Shown: in pieces, positions 20,001 to 31,335 of the stretch
Layout: each line of letters opens with the position of its first letter
How positions within the stretch are numbered: position 1 is the stretch's first letter
Assembly: GCA_964017045.1 (NCBI GenBank)
Contig: OZ024797.1
Coordinates: 15,085,562-15,149,561, forward strand
Source of the DNA: Omphiscola glabra
Lineage: Eukaryota > Mollusca > Gastropoda > Lymnaeidae
Reading direction: 5' to 3'
DNA length: 64,000 bases
The notes under the pieces: generated by a model
Told to the model about the DNA's origin: nothing
Seen by the model: only the letters and a program-made list of their open reading frames with translations
Databases searched by the model: none
Translations under genes and position numbers: made by a program

Positions 20001-20236
20001 GAGGCTGTGAGCAGCCCAGTTTGGGAGACCCTTCTACGAGCATTGTTTCTGAAAGGCTTGCGTCATGTATACATTAATGGACAATCATAATTTCTGCACA
20101 TTCAGCAAAAATCACACACCTTCACTTTTGCCTGTATTTTTTTTTTGGTATGAAAGTAAACATGAACACAAACTGAGTAATATAAGATAGTAAGATAAAG
20201 ACAGAATTGCTTGCATGCAATTTCGAAAACAGTATT
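20001..20236. other. Unique sequence
   Basis: Nothing supported. Open minus frames entering from the C-rich repeat are artefacts. Confidence 0.4.
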
Positions 20237-20412
20237 CCCCCCCCCCCAAACACCCCCCCCCAAACACCCCCCCCAAACACCCCCCCAAACATCCCCCAAA
20301 CATCCCCTCAAATATCCCCCCAAACACCCCCCAACACCCCCACAAACACCCCCCAAACACCCCCTCAAACACCCCCCAACACCCCCACACCCAAACAATC
20401 CCCCCCCAAACT
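20237..20412. repeat. C-rich CCCCCCAAACAC repeat
   Basis: About 14 units of 10-14 bp, C runs joined by AAACAC/AACAC. The minus strand is GGGGGGTGTTTG repeated: strong G-quadruplex potential. Three plus and two minus open frames here are all artefacts. Confidence 0.92.
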
Positions 20413-20629
20413 GATCCCACACCATTCTTAAACGCGCCCCATTTGTTGAACTGCTTATTTTTGCGATCTATCCCATCCCACTCCCGCCTGCTTTCTTTCC
20501 GCAGACTGTAATTAGTTCAAATGTGAAGCAGAGGATCGATTTATTACGGCTATTAATTGGGCTCAAGGCTCACTTTCACCCTGAGGAAATCAATCTCTTA
20601 GCTTAACATGCCTATTTAACAGATACGTG

Positions 20630-20938
20630 AGAGGTAGTGAGAGAGAGAGGGGGAGAGATAGGTGAGTGAGAGGGGGAGAGATAGGTGAGAGAGAGGGGGA
20701 GAGATAGGTGAGAGCGAGGGATAGGAGAGATATGAGAGAGGAGAGAGAAGAGATATGAGAGCGGAGTGATATGATAGAGAGGAGAGAGAGAGGTGATAGA
20801 TAGCAAAGAAAGAGGGGATAGAGAGGAGAAATAGAGCGGAGAGAGGGGAAGATGAAAAAAAAAGAGAAGAGAGAGACGAGAGCGGAGAGAGTGGAGAGAA
20901 AGGACAGATATGAGAGAGAGGAGAGATTGTGGAGAGAT
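20630..20938. repeat. Polypurine GA-rich tract
   Basis: GAGAGGGGGAGAGATAGGTG repeats about three times, then looser GAGAGAG text for 200 bp. One strand is almost wholly purine, so triplex (H-DNA) formation is possible. Confidence 0.85.
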
Positions 20939-21149
20939 AAAATTCCCCAATGAATATGTATTTATTTCACTGACAGTTCACTAAGTGAACACACTTACCC
21001 AGTCAGATCTGTTAATAAATAATGAAACAATATAGTTATAAGCTTGAAAAAAAAAGACAGGACATTTACAAGGGCCTTTCGACTAAATGCCTGCTTCACT
21101 AGACAATACAAATCATGAAACAATAAATATTTAGAAATAAAAAGCGTTT
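20939..21149. other. Unique AT-rich sequence
   Basis: Short unique spacer before the long 31-bp array. No feature. Confidence 0.4.
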
Positions 21150-23038
21150 GTGTTCGTAGTTGTCAATGTAGCCCTCTCTGTCATTAGCAGTTGTCAATGT
21201 AGCCCTCTCTGTGTCTATCAGTTGTCAATGTAGCCCTCTCTGTCTCTATCAGTTGTCAATGTGGCCCTCTCTGCCTCTATCAGTTCTCAGTGTAGCCCTC
21301 TCTGTCTCTATCAATTGTCAATGTGGCCCTCTCAGTCTCTATCGGTTGTAAATGTAGCCCTCTCTGTCATTATCAGTTGTCAATGTAGCCCTCTCTGTCT
21401 CTATCAGTTGTCAATGTAGCCCCCTCTGTCATTATCAGTTGTCAATGTAGCCCTCTCTGTCATTATCAGTTGTCAATGTAGTCCTCTCTCTCTATATCAG
21501 TTGTCAATGTAGCCCTCTCTGTCATTATCAGTTGTCAATGTAGCCCTCTCTGTCTCTATCAGTTGTCAATGTAGCCATCTCTGTCATTATCAGTTGTCAA
21601 TGTAGCCCTCTCTGTCATTATCAGTTGTCAATGTAGCCCTCTCTGTCATTATCAGTTGTCAATGTAGCCCTCTCTGTCATTATCAGTTGTCAATGTAGCC
21701 CTCTCTGTCATTATCAGTTGTCAATGTAGTCCTCTCTCTCTATATCAGTTGTCAATGTAGCCCTCTCTGTCATTATCAGTTGTCAATTTAGCCCTCTATG
21801 TCTCTATCAGTTGTCAATGTAGCCCTCTCTGTCATTATCAGTTGTCAATGTAGCCCTCTCTGTCTCTATCAGTTGTCAATGTAGCCCTCTCTGTCTCTAT
21901 CAGTTGTCAATGTAGCCTTCTCTGTCTCTATCAGTTGTCAATGTAGCCCTCTCTGTCTCTATCAGTTGTCAATGTAGCCCTATCTGTCTCTATCAGTTGT
22001 CAATGTGGCCCTCTCTGCCTCTATCAGTTCTCAGTGTAGCCCTCTCTGTCTCTATCAATTGTCAATGTAGCCCTCTCTGTCTCTATCAGTTGTCAATGTA
22101 GCCCTATCTGTCTCTATCGGTTGTAAATGTGGCCCTCTCTGTCTCTATCATTAAATGTAGCCCTCTCTGTCTCTCTCAATTGTCCATGTGGTCCTCTCTG
22201 TCTCTATCAGTTGTCAATGTAGCCCTCACTGTCGCTATCAGTTGTAAATGTGGCCCTCTGTGTCTCTATCGGTTGTAAATGTGGCCCTCTCTGTCTCTAT
22301 CAGTAAATGTGGCACTCTCTGTCTCTATCAGTAAATGTGGCACTCTCTGTCCTTATCAGTAAATGTGGCCCTCTCAGTCTCTATCAGTAAATGTGGTACT
22401 CTCAGTCTCTATCAGTAAATGTGACCCTCTCAGTCTCTATCAGTAAATGTGGCCCTCTCAGTCTCTATCCGTAAATATGGCCCTCTCAGTCTCTATCAGT
22501 AAATGTGGCCCTCTCAGTCTCCATCAGTAAATGTGGCCCTCTCAGTCTCTATCAGTAAATGTGGCCCTCTCAGTCTATATCAGTAAATGTGGCCCTCTCA
22601 GTCTCTATCAGTAAATGTGGTACTCTCAGTCTCTATCAGTAAATGTGGCACTCTCAGTCTATATCAGTAAATGTGGTACTCACAGTCTCTATCAGTTGTC
22701 AATGTGGCCCTCTCAGTCTCTATCAGTTTTCAATGTGGCCCTCTCTGTCTCTATCAGTTGTCAATTTGGCCCTCTCTGTCTCTATCAGTTGTCAATGTGG
22801 CCTTCTCTGTCTCTATCAGTTGTCAATGTGGCCCTCTCAGTCTCTATCAGTTGTCAATGTGGCCCTCTCTGTCATTATCAGTTGTCAATGTAGCCCTCTC
22901 TCTCTCTATCAGTTGTCAATGTAGCCCTCTTAGTCTCTATAAGTTGTCAATGTGGCCCTCTCAGTCTCTATCAGTTGTCAGTGTGGCCCTCTCAGTCTCT
23001 ATCAGTTGTCGATGTGGCCCTCTCAGTCTCTGTTTATT
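21150..23038. repeat. 31/28-bp mosaic minisatellite, about 62 copies
   Basis: Main unit CAGTTGTCAATGTAGCCCTC plus TCTGTCTCTAT (31 bp). From about 22305 to 22690 the unit is a 28-bp form, CAGTAAATGTGGCCCTCTCA plus GTCTCTAT, then the 31-bp form returns. Higher-order copies: the GTCCTCTCTCTCTATATCAG variant lies at 21481 and 21729 (248 bp, 8 units); CAGTTCTCAGTGTAGCC lies at 21281 and 22025 (744 bp, 24 units). Plus frames of 71-140 codons near the right end are artefacts. Confidence 0.96.
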
Positions 23039-23126
23039 ATGTGGAACTTTCTGTCATTTAGAACAAGGTCAGGTCTTACACTTCAAGAAATGATGACGTC
23101 ACACATGTATAATATAGTATTGTGTA

Positions 23127-24034
23127 ACTTCCAACACACTCGATCTGCTGTAGTGTGTCCAGCTTAACGTGTGGACAACTTCCAACACACTCGATCTGAT
23201 GTAGTGTGTCCAGCTTAACGTGTGGACAACTTCCAACACACTCGATCTGATGTAGTGTGTTCAGCTTAACGTGTGGACAACTTCCAACACACTCGATCTG
23301 ATGTAGTGTGTCCAGCTTAACGTGTGGACAACTTCCGCAACACACTCGATCTGATGCAGTGTGTCCAGCTTAACGTGTGGACAACTTCCGCAACACACTC
23401 GATCTGATGAAGTGTGTCCAGCTTAACGTGTGGACAACTTCAGCAACACACTCGATCTGATGAAGTGTGTCCAGCTTAACGTGTGGACAACTTCAGCAAC
23501 ACACTCGATCTGATGTAGTGTGTCCAGCTTAACGTGTGGACAACTTCACACACTCGATCTGATGTAGTGTGTCCAGCTTAACGCGTGGACAACTTCCGCA
23601 ACACACTGGATCTGATGTAGTGTGTCCAGCTTAACGTGTGGAAAACTTCCGCAACACACTCGATCTGATGTAGTGTGTCCAGCTTAACGTGTGGACAACT
23701 TCAGCAACACACTCGATCTGATGTAGTGTGTCCAGCTTAACGTGTGGACAACTTCCGCAACACACTCGATCTGATGTAGTGTGTCCACCTTAACGTGTGG
23801 ACAACTTCCGCAACACACTCGATCTGATGTAGTGTGTCCAGCTTAACGTGTGGAAAACTTCCGCAACACACTCGATCTGATGCAGTGTGTCCAGCTTAAC
23901 GTGTGGACAACTTCCGCAACACACTCGATCTGATGCAGTGTGTTCAGCTTAACGTGTGGACAACCTCAGCAACACACCCGATCTGATGCAGTGTATTCAG
24001 CTTAACGTGTGGACAACTTCCAACACACTCGATC
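23127..24034. repeat. 51-53-bp minisatellite, about 17 copies
   Basis: Unit with AACACACTCGATCTGATGTA, GTGTGTCCAGCTTAACGTGT and GGACAACTTC. A two-base insertion (CTTCCGCAACAC against CTTCCAACAC) separates 51- and 53-bp forms, and both occur in runs. Confidence 0.96.
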
Positions 24035-24044
24035 ATGTGACTGA

Positions 24045-24118
24045 AGGCGAGGACGCTAAAGGTGAGGACGCTAAAGGCGAGGACGCTAAAAGGGGGACGG
24101 GGGACGCTGAAGGTGAAG
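24045..24118. repeat. 15-bp repeat, 4-5 copies
   Basis: GGCGAGGACGCTAAA units directly after the previous array. The plus frame reads GEDAK repeats but starts inside the other array and is not a credible gene. Confidence 0.85.
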
Positions 24119-24427
24119 ACTCTGATTATACGGGTTATACTGATTGTCTCCCATGTCTTTTGCGGTCAGCCATGACGAAACTAATTGATTAACTGTCCAG
24201 GATCAAGTGTGCGGTTGTTGCTGTTGTGGCAGTATTTATGCACTACTTAACAATGGCCGGACATAGATCATAATCATGTACATTAATACACACACACAGC
24301 TACCTGATTTACCTAATTGTTCCTGTGTATGTTGGTAACCGGCTTCTACGTTTTTATGCTGGTTTTTCCGAAAAATATTTTTTTGCCCCCACGTTTCCTA
24401 CTCATCATTGTTTGTTATTGCTAGAAT
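24119..24427. other. Unique sequence
   Basis: Nothing supported apart from a short CA tract at 24285-24300. Confidence 0.4.
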
Positions 24428-24672
24428 GGACCATCTCTGAAATCTACCATCTCATTAATCGACCATCTCTGAAATCTACCATCTCGTTAATCGACCATCG
24501 CTTAAATCTACCATCTCTTAAATCTACCACCTCTTAGATCTATCATCTCTTAAATCTACCACCTCTTAGATCTATCATCTCTTAAATCTACCACCTCTTA
24601 GATCTATCATCTCTTAAATCTACCATCTCTTAAATCTACCATCTCTTAGATCTAACATCTCTTAAATGTACC
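24428..24672. repeat. 16-bp repeat in 32-bp dimers
   Basis: Unit ATCTCTTAAATCTACC alternating with ATCTCTTAGATCTATC, so a dimer of about 32 bp. Left copies are drifted (ATTAATCGACC). Confidence 0.92.
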
Positions 24673-24727
24673 ATATTTTTAAACATTATTTTTTAGGGTT
24701 AAAAAAAACAACTGATGTATTTAGCTA

Positions 24728-24850
24728 GCCGTGTCCACGCCCAGTGCATAAAAGTTACAAATTGACCTCAATCCGAAGCACCTGTGTCTGCATTCAGTGA
24801 ATAAAAGTTACCAATAGATCTCTATCCAAAGTGTCCGTGGCTGCACTCAA
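24728..24850. repeat. About 54-bp decayed direct repeat, 2 copies
   Basis: Two copies around CAGTG(C/A)ATAAAAGTTAC followed by CTCNATCC(G/A)AAG, with a partial third (GGCTGCACTCAAATG). Confidence 0.6.
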
Positions 24851-25015
24851 ATGTTCGCACATTCCTTTGATCAGGCTGCACCGTATCTTCTATCACGCGC
24901 TAACCATTGTTTTCAATTTTAATAGTCTCAATAACGCATGACGGATCAAGTGATCCAAATCTGGGCACACACCCCACACCACCCCACCCTTCCCCCAGTT
25001 CCGGTTCGATTAAAC

Positions 25016-25212
25016 CAGCGGTTCTCAAACTGTGGGTTGCGACCCCTTTGGGGTCGAACGACCCTTTCCCAGGGGTCGCCTAAGACCATCCGAAAACACA
25101 TGTACTCTACAGTTATGAAGCTGCAACGAAAATAATTTTGTGTTCGGTGGTCGCCACAACATGAGGAACTGAATTAAGGGTGCCGTGACATTAGGAAGGT
25201 TGAGAACCACTG
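25016..25212 (+). mobile_element. SPIN-like hAT non-autonomous element, copy 2, with target duplication
   Basis: A 197-bp copy starts CAGCGGTTCTCAAACTGTGG and ends GGTTGAGAACCACTG; the inverted termini match over about 16 bp. It is flanked by perfect 8-bp target duplications GATTAAAC at 25008-25015 and 25213-25220, the hAT hallmark. It aligns to copy 1 (2-196) along its length with scattered differences. It has no coding capacity and depends on a transposase elsewhere. Intact ends and duplication show a complete insertion; the family name is from memory. Confidence 0.9.
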
Positions 25213-25324
25213 GATTAAACGGTAATTTGGTTAATTGAACTGGTTCGTAAAAAAAATCCTTTCATGAAGATATTCCCGAAGCTAGGGTAAGCATCTGTAC
25301 TATTCAATAAGATTAACTATGCAC

Positions 25325-25668
25325 CTATAGGAGACTGCAACTTCCCTTGTCACCCAGAGTTATCGTTCATACCGGGGAGTACAAAGAACGTACACAAAGA
25401 TGGCTGCTCACATACAAAGATGGCTGCTCACATGGCAAAAACAGCATTTGAGACCAGGCTAGTTGAAGAAATAAAGCAATTTTTACGGGAATTGCATCAG
25501 CCGGTATCTGGAAGCAGAACTTGTAGATCGGACACGCGGCTGTGTAGCGTTGCGAATTTGTGGGGGGAAAAACCTATGTATCTGAGACATTTTTTCAAAT
25601 TTCTAGGCGAAAAAGATTAACAAGGGCAAAAAACCTCTGCTTTTTCAGGAAGTTGCAGTCCCCTATAG
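25325..25668. mobile_element. Terminal-inverted-repeat DNA transposon, 344 bp
   Basis: The left end CTATAGGAGACTGCAACTTC pairs with the right end, whose complement reads CTATAGGGGACTGCAACTTC (one mismatch in 20). Both ends abut TA-rich bases, so the exact boundary and target duplication are uncertain. Inside are two direct copies of ACAAAGATGGCTGCTCACAT (25397-25436) and an open frame. Short G-rich-start ends and TA-rich targets suggest PIF/Harbinger or Tc1-like relatives (inference). Confidence 0.7.
25420..25620 (+). CDS. Small open frame inside the DNA transposon
   Basis: A 66-codon frame from ATG at 25420, wholly inside the inverted-repeat element. It reads MAAHMAKTAFETRLVEEIKQ at its N-terminus and FKFLGEKD at its end. 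'TRLVEEIKQF' is faintly like the start of a MADF/Myb-type domain, which Harbinger-type elements use in their DNA-binding protein. The rest does not support this. Could be a deletion remnant or chance. Confidence 0.25.
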   Translation: MAAHMAKTAFETRLVEEIKQFLRELHQPVSGSRTCRSDTRLCSVANLWGEKPMYLRHFFKFLGEKD

Positions 25669-26338
25669 TACACGAACGAAATTTTGAAGTGGGTCTCTTA
25701 AATCTTTTAAAGACATTTGTTCATAAAAAGTCCAGGAATTTGTAAAATATTTTTTAAAATGCCGGGGGGGGGGGGGGGGGGGAAATTTGGGTGCATGGGA
25801 CTCGTTAACCTTGGACGGCAACCCATCTAAGAGAAGGCAACTCTGAATTCAAACCCGACGTTGGGGAGATGGAGTTCACATGCGCCTAACTGGCAGCAGT
25901 GCGACCTCTCGAACATCGGAGCGCCGTGAGCATGCTATCATAGCATGGAATGAGCGCTTTATAAGTACTCCAATCAATCAAAACTCCATAGCGCCAAGTT
26001 AAATAGTAATCGTAATCGTAAATATTTTACTTCTTGAAATTAAAAGCCAAGTAATGTAAGGAAAAGAGTGTAAAGACTTCCCTTTGTTTAAAAAAAGGTA
26101 TCTTCTGCCTTTACTCAAGTAATATGTTCTAAGTTAACGTTACCATTCCCTCTAAACCGATTTATATCAAATGCCAAATTTTAGCTGATATGGATAGAAT
26201 TATCGATACCTTCATCGTGGGCCCTCGAAACATAGAACAAGAGTTGTTGATTATTACGGAGGGAACATTGTTAAACATGTAGCTGTTGCTTGTGTCCATC
26301 CATTTTCACCAGTGGCGTAGGGAGGGATTAGCAGGGTG
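25669..26338. other. Unique sequence with retroelement 3'-end fragments
   Basis: A run of 19 G (25764-25782). 25800-25985 has the look of a LINE 3' region, ending CGCTTTATAAGTACTCCAAT, with a similar end near 16430. 26205-26245 repeats the TCGTGGGCCCT...ACATAGAA words of the LINE tail at 12764-12985. CAGTGGCGTAGGGAGGG at 26312 is a transposon-like terminus just left of the GATA array. No host gene seen. Confidence 0.45.
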
Positions 26339-26712
<374 letters not shown>

Positions 26713-27037
26713 GGTGAGGGGCCTGTGTACCCACACTGAGAGCCTAATGGGTGACGGGCCTGTGTACCACACTGAGAGACTAATGGGTGAGGGGCCTGTG
26801 TACCCACACTGAGAGCCTAATGGGTGACGGGCCTGTGTACCACACTGAGAGACTAATGGTTGAGGGGCCTGTGTACCCACACTGAGAGCCTAATGGTTGA
26901 CGGGCCTGTGTACCCACACTGAGAGCCTAATGGGTGACGGGCCTGTGTACCCACACTGAGAGCCTAATGGGTGAGGGGCCTGTGTACACACACTGAGAGC
27001 CTAATGGTTGACGGGCCTGTGTACCCACACTGAGAGC
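26713..27037. repeat. 36-37-bp minisatellite, 9 copies
   Basis: Unit GGGCCTGTGTACCCACACTG plus AGAGCCTAATGGGTGAC. Copies alternate GTGAGG and GTGACG, and lose one C (GTACCACAC) in every second copy at the left, a 73-bp dimer. Confidence 0.94.
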
Positions 27038-27073
27038 CGTTTGGATTTATTCGATTCAGCCGCCATTAAAGCT

Positions 27074-27267
27074 TATGGACTGCATTGACCTGCTATAACA
27101 TAAGACCTAGATTATGGACTCCATTGACCTGCTATAACATTAGACCTAGCTTATGGACTCCATTGACCTGCTATAACATTAGACCTAGCTTGTGGACTCC
27201 ATTGACCTTCTATAACATTAGACCTATCTTATGGACTGCATTGACCTGCTATAACATTAGACCTAGT
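27074..27267. repeat. 39-bp minisatellite, 5 copies
   Basis: Unit TTATGGACTCCATTGACCTG plus CTATAACATTAGACCTAGC. Thirteen-codon period, open on plus; not coding. Confidence 0.94.
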
Positions 27268-27418
27268 AGCCGAGTCGAAGGAATGAAACTTGTGTTCGAT
27301 GGCAGAGATGTAGAATTTTTAAAAATTATTCCCTAACCATGACAATGAGGATCCATTACGATATTGTCCAACTACTTTTATCCATCTCAGAAACCAAAAT
27401 GTTCATGAGATCGCGTTA

Positions 27419-27613
27419 CAAGGCGTAGCTAAGGGGTACAGATGAGGGGTGGGACAGATGTACTCGTGCGCCAGACAAGTTAGGGGCGCTAAAATGTGTT
27501 TTGATGGTATTTTATTGATGAAAAAAATGTGTTTCCCAGTTTTAAAAAAGGGATGGGAGGTGCGCAAAAATTAATCTTGTCACCGGGCGCCAATTACTCT
27601 AGCTACGCCTTTG
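27419..27613. mobile_element. Short inverted-repeat element, 195 bp
   Basis: Left end CAAGGCGTAGCTAAGGGG; right end CTCTAGCTACGCCTTTG, whose complement begins CAAAGGCGTAGCTAGAG. Paired ends of about 13-15 bp. 'GGCGTAGC' termini recur near 26312, 30398, 31784 and 49028, so this is a dispersed type. No target duplication recognised. Confidence 0.65.
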
Positions 27614-28603
27614 TCTCTTTAACTCTTTAAGGACACATTTAGGTGTGATGGATGCAATGAACTTTAAAAATATAATCGACATCTAATCTTGACCCAGCAG
27701 TGATTGTATGTCGATACCCATGAAGACTTCTTGCGAAGATTTAATTAGACATGTTGAAGTAGAATCGAATACGAATAAAAATCGCCGTGCCGTTTTGTTC
27801 CACCGTATTCGAAGACCCGATCATTTCCCCGAGTCTTCACCTCCCCCCCCCCCCCCCCCCTTAATTTAAGCAAAGGGCAACAACAACAATCCAGCGCTTG
27901 AAGCCCACACAGAAACGGGAGATAATGCTTATCAAGGCCACAATGGATACTTTTAAAAACAAGAGGCATTTACCTGGCTTTCGGAGGTTCTAAAAATTTT
28001 AACCGAATGATGCACCGTACCCCAGTCGCAGGAAGAGATGGCGGCCTTATTATTTTAATTTTTTTTTTTTAATTTTTTTTTTACATTTTTTTTGGGGGGG
28101 GGGGGGGGGTTTGGGGGGGTGGGTTGGGTTCAACCTGATGTACCTTATTTTTATGTGTTTTCTGTACGCCTTAAGGTTTTCGTGACATATGCATCGCTAG
28201 TCTTTGAGTTACATGTAATTAAATAACGCGTGTTCTGTTTAACTGTTGTCAACGTTATTGTGGATGAGAGAATCCATGCTTAATGATGATTGATTGTTTT
28301 GCTCTGTCAATTGAGTGAGATTTCGATGTATCTGTAAGCCGAGTTTTTTTTTTTTTTTTTTTTTTTTTAAAGAATTCCAACTGAAAGTGGAGAACCTCTG
28401 ACAAGACTTCAACTACTTGAGAAATATAAGTGGGCACATAAAACCTTAACGTGAAGAGACATTTCTGGAACAACTCGATAGATATCTCATCATGTGTGTA
28501 TGTGTGTGTCGGTAGTGGAGGTAGGGAGGTATAAGGGAGGCTAGAAAAGATCACGGAGAAAGGAATGGCAACTACAAGATAGTTTGATTAAAGTAAATGA
28601 ATG
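27614..28603. other. Unique sequence with homopolymers
   Basis: C run of 18 (27843-27860), G run of 16 (28094-28109), T run of 25 (28344-28368), GT-rich bit at 28494-28510. The minus frames over these runs are artefacts. No gene supported. Confidence 0.4.
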
Positions 28604-29189
28604 GTGCGAACAGGATGTAGACAAAGAGGGGAACCAGGGAGACACTAGACACTGGTGTAGACAAGGAGAGGAACAATAATGAGGCTATCAGGGAGACACT
28701 AGACACTGGTGAAGACAAGGAGCGGAACAATAATGAGGCTACCAGGGAGACACTAGACACTGGTGAAGACAAGGAGAGGAACAATAATGAGGCTACTAGG
28801 GAGACACTAGACACCGGTGAAGACAAGGAGAGGGACAATAAAGAGCCTACCAGGGAGACACTAGACACTGGTGAAGACAAGGAGAGGAACAATAATGAGG
28901 CTACCAGGGAGACACTAGACACTGGTGAAGACAAGGAGAGGGACAATAAAGAGCCTACCAGGGAGACACTAGACACTGTGAAGAGAGGGAGATGAACAAT
29001 AATGAGGCTATCAGGGAGACACTAGACACTGGGGAAGACAAGGAGCGGAACAATAATGAGGCTACCAGGGAGACACTAGACACTGGTGAAGACAAGAGAG
29101 TGACAATAAGGAGACTACCAGGGAGACTAGCCACTGGTTTAGACAAGAAGAGGGACAATAAGGAGGCTACCAGGTGTAGACAAGGGGAG
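28604..29189. repeat. 54-bp minisatellite A, about 11 copies
   Basis: Unit with AGGGAGACACTAGACACTGG, then TGAAGACAAGGAGAGGAACA, then ATAATGAGGCTACC. Alternation with GACAATAAAGAGCCTACC copies gives higher-order order. The right end is decayed and chimeric with array B. Confidence 0.95.
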
Positions 29190-30240
29190 GCACGATTTAC
29201 TAGGGAGACACTAGACACTGATGTAGTGAAGGTGAAGCAGTGTAAGGAGGTTTCTAGGGAGACACTAGACACTGATGTAGTAAAGGTGAGGCACTATAAG
29301 GAGGTTACTAGGGAGACCCTAGACACTGATGTAGTAAAGGTGAGGCACTATAAGGAGGTTACTAGGGAGACACTAGACACTGATGTAGTAAAGGTGAGGC
29401 ACTATAAGGAGGTTACTAGGGAGACACTAGACACTGATGTAGTAAAGGTGAGGCACTATAAGGAAGTTACTAGGGAGACACTAGACACTGATGTAGTAAA
29501 GGTGAGGCACTATACGGAGGTTACTAGGGAGACCCTAGACACTGATGTAGTAAAGGTGAGGCACTATAAGGAGGTTACTAGGGAGACACTAGACACTGAT
29601 GTAGTAAAGGTGAGGCACTATAAGGAGGTTACTAGGGAGACACTAGACACTGATGTAGTAAAGGTGAGGCACTATAAGGAGGTTACTAGGGAGACACTAG
29701 ACACTGATGTAGTAAAGGTGAGGCACTATAAGGAGGTTACTAGGGAGACCCTAGACACTGATGTAGTAAAGGTGAGGCACTATAAGGAGGTTACTAGGGA
29801 GACCCTAGACACTGATGTAGTAAAGGTGAGGCACTATAAGGAGGTTACTAGGGAGACCCTAGACACTGATGTAGTAAAGGTGAGGCACTATAAGGAGGTT
29901 ACTAGGGAGACCCTAGACACTGATGTAGTAAAGGTGAGGCACTTTACGGAGGTTACTAGGGAGACCCTAGACACTGATGTAGTAAAGGTGAGGCACTATA
30001 AGGAGGTTACTAGGGAGACCCTAGACACTGATGTAGTAAAGGTGAGGCACTATAAGGAGGTTACTAGGGAGACCCTAGACACTGATGTAGTAAAGGTGAG
30101 GCACTATAAGGAGGTTACTAGGGAGACCCTAGACACTGATGTAGTAAAGGTGAAGCAGTGTAAGGAGGTTACTAGGGAGACACTAGACAATGATGTAATA
30201 AAGGTGAGGCACTATAAGGAGGTTGCTAGGAAGTCACTAT
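29190..30240. repeat. 54-bp minisatellite B, about 19 copies, long open frame
   Basis: Shares its first 22 bp (AGGGAGACACTAGACACTG) with array A but its second half is different: ATGTAGTAAAGGTGAGGCAC, then TATAAGGAGGTTACT. A plus frame is open from 28992 to 30317 (441 codons, units TRETLDTDVVKVRHYKEV). Both silent (ACA/ACC) and replacing changes (K/T, Y/F, RHY/KQC) occur. No start context, signal or domain; I read the frame as a result of the 18-codon period. Confidence 0.95.
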
Positions 30241-31018
30241 TGCCCTTATTCAGGGCAGTATGGACAGTCGCAGGTCAGGATGACGTTAATGAGAGTCAAG
30301 TAGCCTCTAACCCATGAGATGAGAATAAAAGAAAAGGATGAGAGATAGAGGAGGTGACGCGAAAGGTAAGAGGGATATATAATGTATGATACAAACAGTG
30401 GCGTATCTAGGGTTGTGGCGCCAGGGCGGCGCACGATTTTAGCCAACAACTGCCACGAAAAAGCTCTGCCCTTCTTCCAAAATGCCCCACACCCCACTTT
30501 TCCATATGATGTAAAAAATTGAGGACTGTGTAGGACTATCAAAATAACTCAGATGGTTTGATTTCAACATGTTTAATACTTCACTCAAACTGTCTCTTTC
30601 GACCACTTCACCCAAATCATAGAACCATTGCCCTCCCCTCCACGCCGAGGTATACGGTGTAGGCTACATGATATTTAAATATAGTTGTGTTGCTCTGTAC
30701 AAACTCATCACAATTTTATTGGCGCCATACAAACAAGTTTCCGACCAATATTGAATTATTTTTAATTTTCGCTCTCCGCATGCACCAAGAAATATCGTGG
30801 TTGTATGTGCAGACAGAAAGACTGACAGAAAGACAGACAGAAAGACAGACAGAAAGACAGACAGAAAGACAGACAGATAGACAGACAGATAGGGGCTGTT
30901 ACACGCATAGTGATTGATTTTGTTTTAACTTTTTTTAAAAACAATGACATGCGTCAATAAGCAGACAAATCAATGATGGACCTTGTTGTCTTACCATCGA
31001 CCATAATGTTTTTTTTGC
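30241..31018. other. Unique sequence with transposon-like end and GACA microsatellite
   Basis: 30395-30530 begins CAGTGGCGTATCTAGGG, like the ends of the short inverted-repeat elements, with no right end found. A (GACAGAAA)n/(GACA)n tract lies at 30815-30892 and makes the Cys/Leu/Ser and Thr/Glu/Arg frames there. Confidence 0.5.
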
Positions 31019-31192
31019 AAGTCACCCATGAAAGTCACCAATGGAGTCATCCATGAAAGTCACACATGGAAGTCACCCATGAAAGTCACCCATGAAAGTA
31101 ACCCATGAAAGTCACCCATGAAAGTCACCTATGAAACTTACCCATGAAAGGCACCCATGAGACACCCATGGAAGTCGCCCATGGAAGTCAGC
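31019..31192. repeat. 13-14-bp minisatellite, about 13 copies
   Basis: Unit AAGTCACCCATGA with variants (ACATGG, ATCCATG). The words recall AGTCAC of the foldback-like element but the unit is distinct. Confidence 0.88.
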
Positions 31193-31271
31193 CAAACGAC
31201 GCCACTGCATTCATAAAGGATTCGAAGAAGAGAAGGACAAAAAGATGATTAACGAATCGTGACTACGCTGA

Positions 31272-31335
31272 ACATTTAGCAGACGATACGATACATTTAT
31301 CAGACGATACGATATATTTAGCAGACGATATAATA
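31272..31335. repeat. 22-bp repeat, 3 copies
   Basis: Unit GCAGACGATACGATACATTT with small changes. Confidence 0.8.

Noticed and set aside
28992..30317. 441-codon plus-strand frame with 18-residue repeats
   Set aside because: Same reason: 54-bp period. Marker changes include replacements (K/T, Y/F, RHY/KQC); no domain and no credible start.
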